A DNA stretch of 64,000 nt from Comamonas fluminis (GTDB lineage Bacteria > Pseudomonadota > Gammaproteobacteria > Burkholderiales > Burkholderiaceae_C): contig NZ_CP066783.1 in assembly GCF_019186805.1 (NCBI RefSeq), positions 3,733,501 through 3,797,500 on the forward strand, in the 5' to 3' direction. The notes below the pieces were generated by a model. It made no database searches. It saw nothing but the letters and a program-made list of their open reading frames with translations, and was not told the DNA's origin. Positions 17,292-25,643 of the stretch are shown here, one piece after another (the stretch's first letter is position 1; each line of letters opens with the position of its first letter). Both the position numbers and the translations under genes were made by a program.

Positions 17292-19586
17292 ATGAAATTT
17301 TTCACCAAAGACAATCAGGCCCAGCTCACCCGTCGTCAGCTGCTCAAGGCAGGCGGCATGCTCATGGTTGGCTCCGTGGCTGGCGGCCATTTGCTGATGG
17401 CGCAAACTGCTCCTGAAGCAGCGGCCAAAGGCGCTTTTCCCATTCCATCGGCCAAGCTGGTGGACAGCTTCATCGCCATTGGCGCGGATGGATCGGTGAC
17501 CGCCTACAACGGCCACGTGGACCTGGGCACAGGCGTGCGCACGGCCCTGGGCCAGTTGGTAGCTGACGAGTTGTATGTGGACTTCGCTGCCGTCACCATG
17601 GTGCTGGGGCACACGGCCCGCACTCCAGACCTCGGCCCCACAATTGCGAGCAACACGATTCAGGTTTCCTCCCTGCCCATGCGCCATGCCGCAGCGCAGG
17701 TGCGCCAGTTGCTGATCAAGCTGGCCAGCGAAAAATCCGGCATACCCGCTGACCGCATCACTACGCAAAAGGGCTTTGTCATTGCCGGTGGCAAGCGCTT
17801 TGGCTATGGCGAGCTGGTGCAAGGCCAGGATTTGCAGATCGAAGTGGACGCAAAGATTGAACTGCGCAAATCCGGCTTTGAATATGTCGGCAAATCTGTG
17901 CAGCGCGTGGACATTCCCAACAAGGTGCTGGGTGCCCTCACCTATATCCACGACCTGCGCGTGCCCGGCATGCTGCATGGCCGTGTGATTCGCCCGCCCT
18001 ATACCGGCGCAGATGCTACGGCGCCTCTGGGCTCCAGCCTGGTTTCTGTCGATGAAAAATCCATCGCTCACCTTCCCGGCATTGTCAAAGTCGTGGTGCA
18101 AGGCGACTTCGTGGGCGTGGTGGCCGAGCGCGAGGAGCAGGCCATTGCAGCCATGCGCCAGCTCAAGGTCACCTGGAAGGAATGGACAGGCCTGCCCGAC
18201 CTGTCGCTGAACGGTTTGCACAAAACGCTGGCCGATCACACTAAGACCGATCGCGTGCTGCAGGAAGACGAAGGCTCGCTTCAGGCCGTTGAACAAGCCA
18301 AGATCCAGCTGACCCGCGACTATGTCTGGCCCTACCATGCTCACGGCTCCATCGGTCCATCCTGCGCCATTGCTGAAGTGGGCGACGGCAAAATCCAAGT
18401 CTGGACGGGCTCGCAAAATCCGCACGATGTGCGCAAAGACATTGCCAAGCTGATGGACGTGGAGGGTGACAACATCAACATCACCCGCCTGGAAGCCTCG
18501 GGCTGCTATGGCCGCAACTGCGCTGACGATGTCTGCTCCGATGCCGTGCTGATGGCAGCCGCCGTAGGCCGCCCCGTTCGCGTCCAACTGATGCGCGAGC
18601 AGGAAGCTGGCTGGGAGCCCAAGGGCACCGGTCAGCTGATCCGCGTACGCGGCGGTCTGGACGAGCAAAACAATGTCGCTGCCTATGAGCTGCGCACCTG
18701 CTATCCGTCCAACAACGCTGCGGCTCTGGCCCTGATTCTGACGGGCAAGGTGCCCAACAAATCCGATCTGCAACAGATGGGTGACCGCACTGCCATTCCA
18801 CAGTACGAATACCCCAAAATGCGCGTCATTTCGCAGGATGCGGTGCCCATTGTGCGTGCCTCGTGGATGCGCGGTGTCTCCGCTCTGCCCAATGTGTTTG
18901 CGCATGAATCCTGGATTGACGAATGCGCCTATCTGGCCAAGGCTGACCCCATTGAATACCGCCTGCGCTATCTGAAAGACCCACGTGCCGTGGCACTGAT
19001 CAAAGAAGCGCAAAAGCAATGCAACTGGCAGGAAGGCCCCGCACACCGCAGCCCTGCGCCTGATGATCAGCGTCTGGTCAAAGGTCGTGGCTTTGCCTAT
19101 GCCCGTTACTTCCACAGCAAGTTTCCCGGCTACGGTGCCGCCTGGGCAACCTGGGTGGTTGATGTGACCGTGGACCGCGAAACCGGCGAAGTCAAGGTGG
19201 ATAAGGTCTTTGTCGCCCAGGACACCGGCGCCATGGTCAACCCCGCAGGCGTGCGCCACCAGGTGCATGGCAACGTGGTGCAGGCCACCAGCCGCGTACT
19301 CAAGGAGTTTGTCACCTTTGACAAGAGCGGCGTTACTTCTGTGGAATGGGGCGGCTACCCCATCCTGCGCTTTGATGAGCTGCCCGAAATTGACTCGCTG
19401 CTGGTAGAGCGCCCTGATGAAGCCCCCATGGGCGCGGGCGAATCGGCATCCGTGCCCAGTGCAGCGGCGGTGGCTAATGCCATCTTTGACGCCACCGGCG
19501 TGCGCCTGCTGGAAGTGCCCTTCACGCCCAGCCGCGTGCTGGCCGCACTCAAGGTCGCCAAGACAGCACCCGCTGCATCCAAGTGA
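17292..19586 (+). CDS. Tat-exported molybdopterin-binding subunit of a xanthine-dehydrogenase-family hydroxylase
   Basis: I choose ATG 17292, 2 nt after the previous stop, because it begins a Tat signal (LTRRQLLKAGG, then a hydrophobic stretch ending near LLMAQTA). The protein has 764 residues, close to the isoquinoline 1-oxidoreductase beta subunit. Family blocks: YHAHGSIGPSCAIAEV, GCYGRNCADDVCSDAVLMAA, RASWMRGVSALPNVFAHES and, near the C-terminus, PMGAGESASVPSAAAVANA with the catalytic-type Glu of GAGE. The enzyme hydroxylates an N-heterocycle or aldehyde with water as oxygen donor, in the periplasm. The substrate cannot be read from the sequence; nicotinate, isoquinoline and aldehydes are options. 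Confidence 0.92.
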   Translation: MKFFTKDNQAQLTRRQLLKAGGMLMVGSVAGGHLLMAQTAPEAAAKGAFPIPSAKLVDSFIAIGADGSVTAYNGHVDLGTGVRTALGQLVADELYVDFAAVTMVLGHTARTPDLGPTIASNTIQVSSLPMRHAAAQVRQLLIKLASEKSGIPADRITTQKGFVIAGGKRFGYGELVQGQDLQIEVDAKIELRKSGFEYVGKSVQRVDIPNKVLGALTYIHDLRVPGMLHGRVIRPPYTGADATAPLGSSLVSVDEKSIAHLPGIVKVVVQGDFVGVVAEREEQAIAAMRQLKVTWKEWTGLPDLSLNGLHKTLADHTKTDRVLQEDEGSLQAVEQAKIQLTRDYVWPYHAHGSIGPSCAIAEVGDGKIQVWTGSQNPHDVRKDIAKLMDVEGDNINITRLEASGCYGRNCADDVCSDAVLMAAAVGRPVRVQLMREQEAGWEPKGTGQLIRVRGGLDEQNNVAAYELRTCYPSNNAAALALILTGKVPNKSDLQQMGDRTAIPQYEYPKMRVISQDAVPIVRASWMRGVSALPNVFAHESWIDECAYLAKADPIEYRLRYLKDPRAVALIKEAQKQCNWQEGPAHRSPAPDDQRLVKGRGFAYARYFHSKFPGYGAAWATWVVDVTVDRETGEVKVDKVFVAQDTGAMVNPAGVRHQVHGNVVQATSRVLKEFVTFDKSGVTSVEWGGYPILRFDELPEIDSLLVERPDEAPMGAGESASVPSAAAVANAIFDATGVRLLEVPFTPSRVLAALKVAKTAPAASK

Positions 19587-19609
19587 GCCACAGAACAGAG
19601 ACGATCAAG

Positions 19610-20908
19610 ATGAATACTTTCAAAAAAATCGTGGTGGGTGGCGCTGCATTCGTGGTGGTGCTGGCCGCTGCCGGTCTGGCACTCACACATCAGGGCGAGA
19701 TTGCACCGCAAACCAGCATTCCCACAGCCCAGTTCACCCCCGAGCAGATTGCCAAGGGCAAGCTGCTGGCTGCCATGGGCGACTGCGCGGTCTGCCACAC
19801 CGCTGCCAATGGCAAGACCAATGCCGGCGGCCTGGCCATGCCCAGCCCCTTTGGCACCATCTACACCAGCAACATCACGCCCGATGCACAAACCGGCATT
19901 GGCAGCTGGAGTTTTGAAGCCTTCGAGCGCGCCATGCGCCATGGCGTGGACCGCGAAGGCCAGTACCTGTACCCCGCCTTTCCCTACACCGCCTTCAGCC
20001 GCGTCACCGACGATGACATGAAGTCGCTCTACGCCTTCCTGATGAGCGAGCCCGCCGTGGAAAACGAGCCGCCCAAAACGGCGCTGAACTTCCCCTACAA
20101 CGTGCGCCGTGGCATTGCAGCCTGGAACTGGCTCAACCTCAAGCCCGGCGTCGTCAAGGATGACGAAAAGCAAGCCCCCGAATGGAATCGCGGTGCCTAT
20201 CTGGTTGAAGGTCTGGGCCACTGCAGCGCCTGCCACACGCCGCGCAACTCTCTGGCCGCTGAAAAGACGGGCGAGTTCCACTTTGCGGGTGGCAGCGCCG
20301 AAGGCTGGGACGCCCCAGCGCTGACAGCCAAGTCGCCATCCCCCCTGCCCTGGACACAAAGCGACCTCATCGACTACATGAAGACCGGCTTCTCGGCACG
20401 CCATGGCGTGGCCGCCGGCCCCATGGCCCCTGTGGCCCACGGTCTGAGCCAGCAGCCCGATGCTGACCTCCATGCCATCGCCACCTATCTGATGAGCTAC
20501 CGCGATGCCAGCGCTGCCCCCGGTGATGCTGAAGCGCTGATCAAGGAAAAGACGGCAACACCCAAGCTGGCGCTCGATTCCGAAGGCTACCGCCTCTACC
20601 AGGGTGCCTGCATGGCCTGCCACCGCGCAGATCCGTCGGCCAGCACTTTTGGTGTGCGCCCGCAACTGGCGCTGAGCACCAGCTTGCACGCCGATTCGCC
20701 TGACAACGCCATCATGGCGGTGCTGGAAGGTGTGCAAAAGCCTGCGCATGCGGAACTGGGCACCATGCCCGCCTTCCGCCATGCACTCAGCGATGCGCAA
20801 ATTGCCACCCTGCTCAACACCATGCGCGCCCAGTACGGCGTGGCCGAGTGGAGTGATCTGAAGAGCAAGGTCGCAAAGCTGCGCCAGCAAAGCGCCGCCG
20901 CCCACTAA
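19610..20908 (+). CDS. Tri-haem cytochrome c, electron acceptor of the molybdenum hydroxylase
   Basis: I choose ATG 19610 (MNTFKKIVVGGAAFVVVLAA), which gives a signal anchor; an upstream GTG at 19583 overlaps the previous gene. The protein has 432 residues with three CxxCH haem sites: CAVCH at 59, CSACH at 205 and CMACH at 334. It resembles the cytochrome subunits of membrane alcohol and gluconate dehydrogenases. It would carry electrons from the periplasmic hydroxylase into the respiratory chain. It is third in the operon, 23 nt after the molybdopterin gene, and is followed by a terminator. Confidence 0.93.
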   Translation: MNTFKKIVVGGAAFVVVLAAAGLALTHQGEIAPQTSIPTAQFTPEQIAKGKLLAAMGDCAVCHTAANGKTNAGGLAMPSPFGTIYTSNITPDAQTGIGSWSFEAFERAMRHGVDREGQYLYPAFPYTAFSRVTDDDMKSLYAFLMSEPAVENEPPKTALNFPYNVRRGIAAWNWLNLKPGVVKDDEKQAPEWNRGAYLVEGLGHCSACHTPRNSLAAEKTGEFHFAGGSAEGWDAPALTAKSPSPLPWTQSDLIDYMKTGFSARHGVAAGPMAPVAHGLSQQPDADLHAIATYLMSYRDASAAPGDAEALIKEKTATPKLALDSEGYRLYQGACMACHRADPSASTFGVRPQLALSTSLHADSPDNAIMAVLEGVQKPAHAELGTMPAFRHALSDAQIATLLNTMRAQYGVAEWSDLKSKVAKLRQQSAAAH

Positions 20909-20928
20909 ACACTGAGGGCGGACACCAC

Positions 20929-20971
20929 GGCCTTTCCGCGACCTTCAGCAGGTATCGGGAAGGCCTTTTTT
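20929..20971 (+). terminator. Terminator after the cytochrome gene
   Basis: The stem ggcctt/aaggcc is extended by imperfect pairs (tcc/ggg) and followed by six T, 20 bp after the stop. It separates the three-gene core from xdhC, so xdhC probably has its own promoter or relies on read-through. Confidence 0.8.
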
Positions 20972-21069
20972 CTGCATCAATCTGGCCAAAGGTTTAGGGT
21001 TCATACATCTGACACGCCCCCGCCAGACAGCAAACTACCCGCAGATTTTTCAATCTCTGAAAGCAATCA

Positions 21070-22152
21070 ATGGACAACATCGACGTCATGGTGCTCAAAG
21101 CCCTGCTCGACTGGCGCAGCAACGGTCAGCACGCCCTGCTGGCCACCGTGGTGCGCACCTGGGGCTCATCGCCTCGTCCAGTCGGCTCGATGATGGTGCT
21201 GCGTGAAGATGGCCGTGCCATTGGCTCCGTCTCGGGCGGCTGCATTGAAGACGATCTGATTGCACGCCACACCCGTTCCCTGAATCAGAACCTGGGCATT
21301 GCCGACGGTGCGCCGCAGTTCGTGCGCTATGGCGTCAGCGCCGATGAAGCCCATCGCTTTGGCCTGCCATGCGGCGGCACGCTGGAGCTGCTGCTGGAAT
21401 TCAACCCCGATGCCACCCAACTGCAGCAACTGGTGCAACTGCTGGAAGGCGGCGCACTGGTGCAGCGCAGCGTGAACTGCGAAAGCGGCGCTGTTTCGCT
21501 GGTCGTTGCCAACGAACCAGACACGCTGGAATTTGACGGTCACACCCTCGTGAACCACCTGGGCCCTGGCTACCGCATGCTGCTGATTGGCGCTGGGGCA
21601 CTGGCTGAATATCTGGCCACCATGGCGCTGTTCAACGGCTTTACCGTCACCGTCTGCGACCCTCGTGAGGAATACATGGGCAGCTGGTCCGTGGCTCAAG
21701 TCAACAAAGTTACCGACATGCCTGACGATGCCGTCACCGCCTTCAAGCCTGATGCGCGCAGCTGTGTTGTGGCCCTGACGCACGACCCCAAGCTCGACGA
21801 CCTGGCCCTGCTCGAAGCCCTCCACAGCCCCGCTTTCTATGTCGGTGCAATTGGCTCACGCCGCAACAACCATGCGCGGCGCGACCGCATGATGGAGCAC
21901 TTTGACGAAACCGAGGAATCGCTGGCCAAGCTGCGCGGCCCGATTGGTCTGTACATCGGCAGCAAGACCCCGGCCGAGATCGCCGTGAGCGTGATGGCCG
22001 AAATTCTGGCCGTAAAAAATGGCGTTCCCCTGCCTCAGGCCATGTCGGTAGAAGCCGCCAAGCAGGAACACGACATTGCCATGAACGAAGCCAGCACGGC
22101 GTGTGCCATTCCGGAAATCGTCAGCCCCGCAAGTGCCGCACGGCCGCAGTAA
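21070..22152 (+). CDS. XdhC/CoxI-family molybdenum cofactor insertion factor
   Basis: This 360-residue protein has the XdhC/CoxI N-terminal domain (ALLATVVRTWGSSPRPVGSM and IGSVSGGCIEDDLI, about residues 22-65). A Rossmann-type C-terminal domain follows (RMLLIGAGALAEYLATMALF near 170 and VGAIGSRRNN near 258). XdhC proteins bind the molybdenum cofactor, help its sulfuration and hand it to xanthine-dehydrogenase-family enzymes. It follows the hydroxylase operon after a 160-bp gap with a terminator, so the link is functional even if transcription is separate. Confidence 0.93.
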   Translation: MDNIDVMVLKALLDWRSNGQHALLATVVRTWGSSPRPVGSMMVLREDGRAIGSVSGGCIEDDLIARHTRSLNQNLGIADGAPQFVRYGVSADEAHRFGLPCGGTLELLLEFNPDATQLQQLVQLLEGGALVQRSVNCESGAVSLVVANEPDTLEFDGHTLVNHLGPGYRMLLIGAGALAEYLATMALFNGFTVTVCDPREEYMGSWSVAQVNKVTDMPDDAVTAFKPDARSCVVALTHDPKLDDLALLEALHSPAFYVGAIGSRRNNHARRDRMMEHFDETEESLAKLRGPIGLYIGSKTPAEIAVSVMAEILAVKNGVPLPQAMSVEAAKQEHDIAMNEASTACAIPEIVSPASAARPQ

Positions 22153-22279
22153 TGGCCCCCGCATAGCACGCAGAAAGTCGCACTGTCACAAGTGCTTTCA
22201 TCCCCCTTCATAGAAAGTGCTGCCTAAGGGGCGCACTATGCTTTTGGAAGCACTCAAGCGGCGTACCATTGCCGCCTGA

Positions 22280-23272
22280 ATGACGACCGCCTCCAAAAAG
22301 AAAACACCTGCGCGCAAGCGCAGCACGGCCTCCAGGGCTGCTGCTTTCAGCCTCTCCCGCGCCAAGCGCTTTGTTCTGTCTGCCGGGGCCGCTGCGCTGG
22401 CCAGCTTTCAGATTGCCAGTTGCAGTTTCAACCCCGCATGGTCGGCGGAAAAGCTGATCAATCAGGCCCTGTCCGCGCTGGAGCTACCCGCGCTGGATGC
22501 CTTTCGCAAGAATGGCTGGCCCGGCATGGGAGACGCGCCAGCTCACTCCAGCCCCGTGGGCGGCACGGTGGGCCGGGCCGACATCACGGCGTCCAGCCAG
22601 CCGCTGAATTTTTCCAGCTGCCCGCAGTTCTTTCCTGGCGGCCACGCCCCCTCTCTGCAACTTCAGCCCCATGAACGGGAGCTGTGCTTTACCGCCTTTG
22701 CCGTGCTGCACAACGGCAGCACCAAAACCCCGGTCTTTGTGGCCGAGCGCCTAAACCGCGCATCGCTGCAGAAAGCGCAGGGGCTGGAGCGCACTGACAA
22801 GTTCTATGCCGATGCCCGGCTGCCCCGCGCCGAACGCTCGGAACTGGACGACTACAAGCGCTCCGGTTTTTCGCGTGGCCATATGGCACCGGCGGCCGAT
22901 ATGAGCACCCCCGAGGCCATGGCGCAAAGCTTCAGCCTTGCAAACATGGTGCCGCAGAACCAGCAGCACAACGCCGGCGCCTGGAGCCAGGTCGAGCAAG
23001 CAACCCGCAAATATGTGCTGCGCGCCAAGGGCGATGTCTATGTTTTCACGGGCCCGGTGTTCGCCAAAAATGCGCCAACGATTGGCCCGAACAAGGTAGC
23101 CGTGCCTGACTACATCTTCAAGCTGGTCTATGACGCCACCACAGGCAAGAGCTGGGCGTACTGGCAGGCCAATAGCGCAGACACCCGTATGGGCCCGCCC
23201 ATCAGCTACGAAGAGTTCACACGCCGCACGGGAATGCCGCTGCTGTCAGGTGCGAGCCAGTCTCATACCTGA
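22280..23272 (+). CDS. Exported DNA/RNA non-specific endonuclease (NucA/Serratia type)
   Basis: This 330-residue protein has a basic N-terminus (KKKTPARKRS...) and a hydrophobic segment near residues 35-52 (FVLSAGAAALASFQIASC) that could be a membrane anchor or lipoprotein signal. The nuclease domain shows the beta-beta-alpha-metal motif SGFSRGHMAPAADMS, with the catalytic His, near residue 200. NMVPQNQQHNAGAWSQVE, with the metal-binding Asn, follows. It would degrade DNA and RNA in the periplasm or outside. No immunity gene is adjacent, so it is more likely nutritional or biofilm-related than a toxin. It appears to be transcribed alone. Confidence 0.9.
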   Translation: MTTASKKKTPARKRSTASRAAAFSLSRAKRFVLSAGAAALASFQIASCSFNPAWSAEKLINQALSALELPALDAFRKNGWPGMGDAPAHSSPVGGTVGRADITASSQPLNFSSCPQFFPGGHAPSLQLQPHERELCFTAFAVLHNGSTKTPVFVAERLNRASLQKAQGLERTDKFYADARLPRAERSELDDYKRSGFSRGHMAPAADMSTPEAMAQSFSLANMVPQNQQHNAGAWSQVEQATRKYVLRAKGDVYVFTGPVFAKNAPTIGPNKVAVPDYIFKLVYDATTGKSWAYWQANSADTRMGPPISYEEFTRRTGMPLLSGASQSHT

Positions 23273-23413
23273 TGCGAATCTGCGACGGCTATTGATAAAA
23301 AAGTGAGCTGCAAGTCCCACCTATCCATTGGTTTCAAAGGATTTTTAATATCAATCTATGAACCCAGCTGCGCTAGACGCTCTCTTTTTTGAAACCACCA
23401 GCGTTCTCTGGGC

Positions 23414-23448
23414 ATAAAAAAAACGCTGGACGTTCGCACATCCAGCGT
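23414..23448 (-). terminator. Terminator of the thiosulfate/DsrE operon
   Basis: On the minus strand the stem acgctgga/tccagcgt with a 10-base loop is followed by nine T or A-T bases (ttttttttat). It lies about 43 bp after the DsrE stop. Confidence 0.85.
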
Positions 23449-23490
23449 CATTTTCAGAGCTAAGGCCAGCGCCCCGCCTTCAGCGACAAA

Positions 23491-23847
23491 TTAGAAGGTG
23501 ATGACCTTGTCTGCTGCCAAAGTCCAGTCGGCCAGTTCTGGCAAGGTGCCAATTTCCACACCTTGAATCAAGGTCAGCTCAGCCAGACCACGCGCCAGCG
23601 CGCAGGTGCGGCACAGCTTAAGGGTCACACCTTCGGCCACCAGATGCTCGACCATAGCCTGCAGGTCTGTTCCAGCGCCGTCGTGCTGGTTAGGCAAGCC
23701 AACCACCGTCGCGTCGGACATCAAAAACACTTTCACTTCAGGCTTGTCATCGTGGCCACGCAAGGCAGTGGCCACACGCAGAGCCGACAGGCAACGCTCG
23801 CTGCCATAAGGCGCAGCGTGAACGATCAAAACGATTTTTTGAGACAT
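23491..23847 (-). CDS. DsrE-family sulfur-transfer protein
   Basis: This 118-residue protein has the small alpha/beta DsrE/YchN fold: VLIVHAAPYGSERCLSALRV at the N-terminus, VKVFLMSDATVVGL in the middle and the LKLCRTCALARG segment near residue 80, whose CxxC cysteines are the likely persulfide carriers. Such proteins pass sulfur between TusA-like carriers and their targets. It is the last gene of a leftward cassette after YeeE/YedE and TusA-like genes. A 122-bp gap with a G+C-rich repeat separates it from the TusA-like gene. Confidence 0.87.
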   Translation of the reverse strand: MSQKIVLIVHAAPYGSERCLSALRVATALRGHDDKPEVKVFLMSDATVVGLPNQHDGAGTDLQAMVEHLVAEGVTLKLCRTCALARGLAELTLIQGVEIGTLPELADWTLAADKVITF

Positions 23848-23899
23848 AAGAACTCTGATTTCTGTAATTCACACCGCCAAAAACTGGCGCAACCCAACT

Positions 23900-23960
23900 C
23901 AGAGATGCCAAGCAAGAGCCGCCTCGCGGCGGGGCCGCCCAGGCGTAAAGCGCCTCAGGG
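23900..23960. repeat. G+C-rich intergenic repeat, copy A
   Basis: The block starts agagatgccaagcaag, contains the self-complementary ccgcctcgcggcgg and ends aggcgtaaagcgcctcag. A longer variant with the same ends lies at 35014-35141. Confidence 0.55.
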
Positions 23961-23969
23961 GGTGTCACC

Positions 23970-24209
23970 TCATCGACGGATGAGGTATCGAATAGTCGGC
24001 CCATCCTGCTGAATCTCCAGCACTTCATAGCCGTGGTTCTTGGCGTCCAGTGGAATGTTGTTGATGGACTGCGGGCAATCCGACACGACTTCCAGAATCT
24101 GGCCCGGTTGCAGGCTGGGCATGGCTTCCAGTGTGGCAACTGCGGGATAGGGGCAGGGCTCGCCCAGCATGTTCAGGCGGAAGTCGGGAATGTATTTGCT
24201 ATCACTCAT
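23970..24209 (-). CDS. TusA/YedF-family sulfurtransferase
   Basis: I choose ATG 24209 (MSDSKYIPDFRLNMLGEPCPYP), which gives the normal 79-residue TusA size; the frame is open further upstream into yeeE. The hallmark CPxP motif (GEPCPYPAVATLEAM) near residue 19 carries the active cysteine that holds the persulfide. Its start is 14 nt after the YeeE/YedE stop. In this arrangement it accepts sulfur from thiosulfate brought in by the transporter. Confidence 0.92.
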   Translation of the reverse strand: MSDSKYIPDFRLNMLGEPCPYPAVATLEAMPSLQPGQILEVVSDCPQSINNIPLDAKNHGYEVLEIQQDGPTIRYLIRR

Positions 24210-24223
24210 GATGAATCCTTTGA

Positions 24224-25435
24224 TTACGCAATGCGCGCTGCCGCAGCGGCCAGACGGGCCTTCTTGGCAAAGAAATGCTTTTCCCACCACAGCACCAGGC
24301 CCAGGGAGATACCCAGCATCACATAGGTCACCAGCAGGCCCCCTTGCGGGCCCAGCTCCTTGAGCAGGTTGACCTTGTCATAGTTGGTGGCGATCGCGGG
24401 GGCCAGGTCATCCCAGACCAGCGCCAGCAGCGTGGAGCCGATCACATTGCCCAGGCCCACCCACCAGTAATGCACCTGGCCTTCAACGGCGCGGTACATC
24501 CAGCCGGTTTCGCAGCCACCCGCCAGCACAATGCCAAAACCGAACAGCAGGCCACCAATCACGGCGTTGGGGCCGGCCCAGAAAATCTTGGGGTCCATGC
24601 CCAGTTGCACATAGCTGTAGATGCCAATCGTGCCCACTGCCATGCCCGCAATGATGGCCTTGGCCATCTGGGTGCGGCCCGTGATCCACAGGTCGCGGAA
24701 GGCCGAGGTAAAGCAAACCTGGGCGCGCTCAATAATCAGGCCAAAGGCCAGACCAAACAGAATGGCCATGCCTAGCTTGGGCGCTTCAGCAGCCTTGCAG
24801 ATGCCCCAGGCCACGCAGGCCAGAAACAGTGCCATGCCAATGCGAAAACGGCGCTTGGCCTGGGCCTCGCTCTGCTCCAGTGGCTTGGGTGCATTGACCT
24901 TCTCCAGCTTCACTGGAATGCGGAAGATGGGCAGCAGGCTGACCTTGGCACCGGCCAGCGAGCCAATGGCCGTGGCAATCGCAAAGAACCATGCATGCAG
25001 CGAAAACTGAGGAATACCGGTGAAGAACGCCGCCAGATTGCAGCCCATGGCCAGACGCGCACCAAAGCCCGCGATGATGCCGCCCACAATGGCCTGAAAC
25101 ACGCGAATGCGGTGGTTGGGCATACGCAGCTTGACGTTATTGGCCCATAGCGCCGCCGAAAAGCACCCCACGAACATGCCGATGATCATCAGCCCGTCCA
25201 CCCGGGTCAGCGGCGTGCCTTGCAGGCCGATGACCTTGAAGTAGCCCCAGTTGCTCAAATCCACGCCCGCAAACTGCAGCAGGTGCCCGCCCCAGCGGGT
25301 GAACTCGCCCGTAACGGCCCAGAAGGTGCCGGTAATGCCGAAGTAGTACGCAGATAAAACGCCCGCCGCAATCACTGCAGGTACGGGCGACCAGAAACGC
25401 ACCAGGTATTGGTGCTTGAAGTCTTGCCAGCTCAT
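24224..25435 (-). CDS. YeeE/YedE-family thiosulfate transporter
   Basis: This 403-residue membrane protein has about ten or more hydrophobic segments and the repeated Cys-bearing motifs of the YeeE/YedE (TsuA-like) family: LAMGCNLAAFFTGIPQF, ERAQVCFTSAFRDLW and LAGGCETGWMYRAVEG. In structurally studied relatives such cysteines relay thiosulfate through the membrane. It heads a leftward operon with a TusA-like carrier (14-nt gap) and DsrE. YedE with a TusA-like partner has also been linked to selenium metabolism, an alternative. The sulfur role fits this three-gene set best. Confidence 0.9.
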   Translation of the reverse strand: MSWQDFKHQYLVRFWSPVPAVIAAGVLSAYYFGITGTFWAVTGEFTRWGGHLLQFAGVDLSNWGYFKVIGLQGTPLTRVDGLMIIGMFVGCFSAALWANNVKLRMPNHRIRVFQAIVGGIIAGFGARLAMGCNLAAFFTGIPQFSLHAWFFAIATAIGSLAGAKVSLLPIFRIPVKLEKVNAPKPLEQSEAQAKRRFRIGMALFLACVAWGICKAAEAPKLGMAILFGLAFGLIIERAQVCFTSAFRDLWITGRTQMAKAIIAGMAVGTIGIYSYVQLGMDPKIFWAGPNAVIGGLLFGFGIVLAGGCETGWMYRAVEGQVHYWWVGLGNVIGSTLLALVWDDLAPAIATNYDKVNLLKELGPQGGLLVTYVMLGISLGLVLWWEKHFFAKKARLAAAAARIA

Positions 25436-25484
25436 TTCAATTTCCTGCCGCGCCTATTCACGCGACGTTTTCCGATCGGCCAGC

Positions 25485-25518
25485 AAAAAACGCAAAAACC
25501 CAGAGGATTTTTGCGTTT
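25485..25518 (-). terminator. Terminator after the EF-hand membrane protein gene
   Basis: The 11-bp stem aaacgcaaaaa/tttttgcgttt has a loop of nine bases. Read leftward it ends in six T. It lies about 125 bp after the stop at 25644. Confidence 0.8.
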
Positions 25519-25643
25519 GAGTGCCCGCTGATGCGGCGATAAAAGATGCCCATCCATGGGCAGCAGGCGGGAAGGTCACCCACCTGCACAGGCTGGCAAT
25601 TATCCGCCTCTGCCCTCAGGCAGGTGCGGCGGAAAAATTTACC

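Noticed and set aside
17226..19268. 680-residue antisense frame opposite the molybdopterin subunit
   Set aside because: It runs opposite a gene with strong family motifs and has no motif of its own; long antisense frames are common in high G+C coding DNA.
16672..20908. Naming the operon nicotinate dehydrogenase
   Set aside because: The layout fits several substrates and no nicotinate pathway genes are nearby.
23273..23400. Further copy of the dispersed palindrome after the nuclease gene
   Set aside because: A few short matches (gagctgcaag, tatcaat) but neither arm is recognisable.
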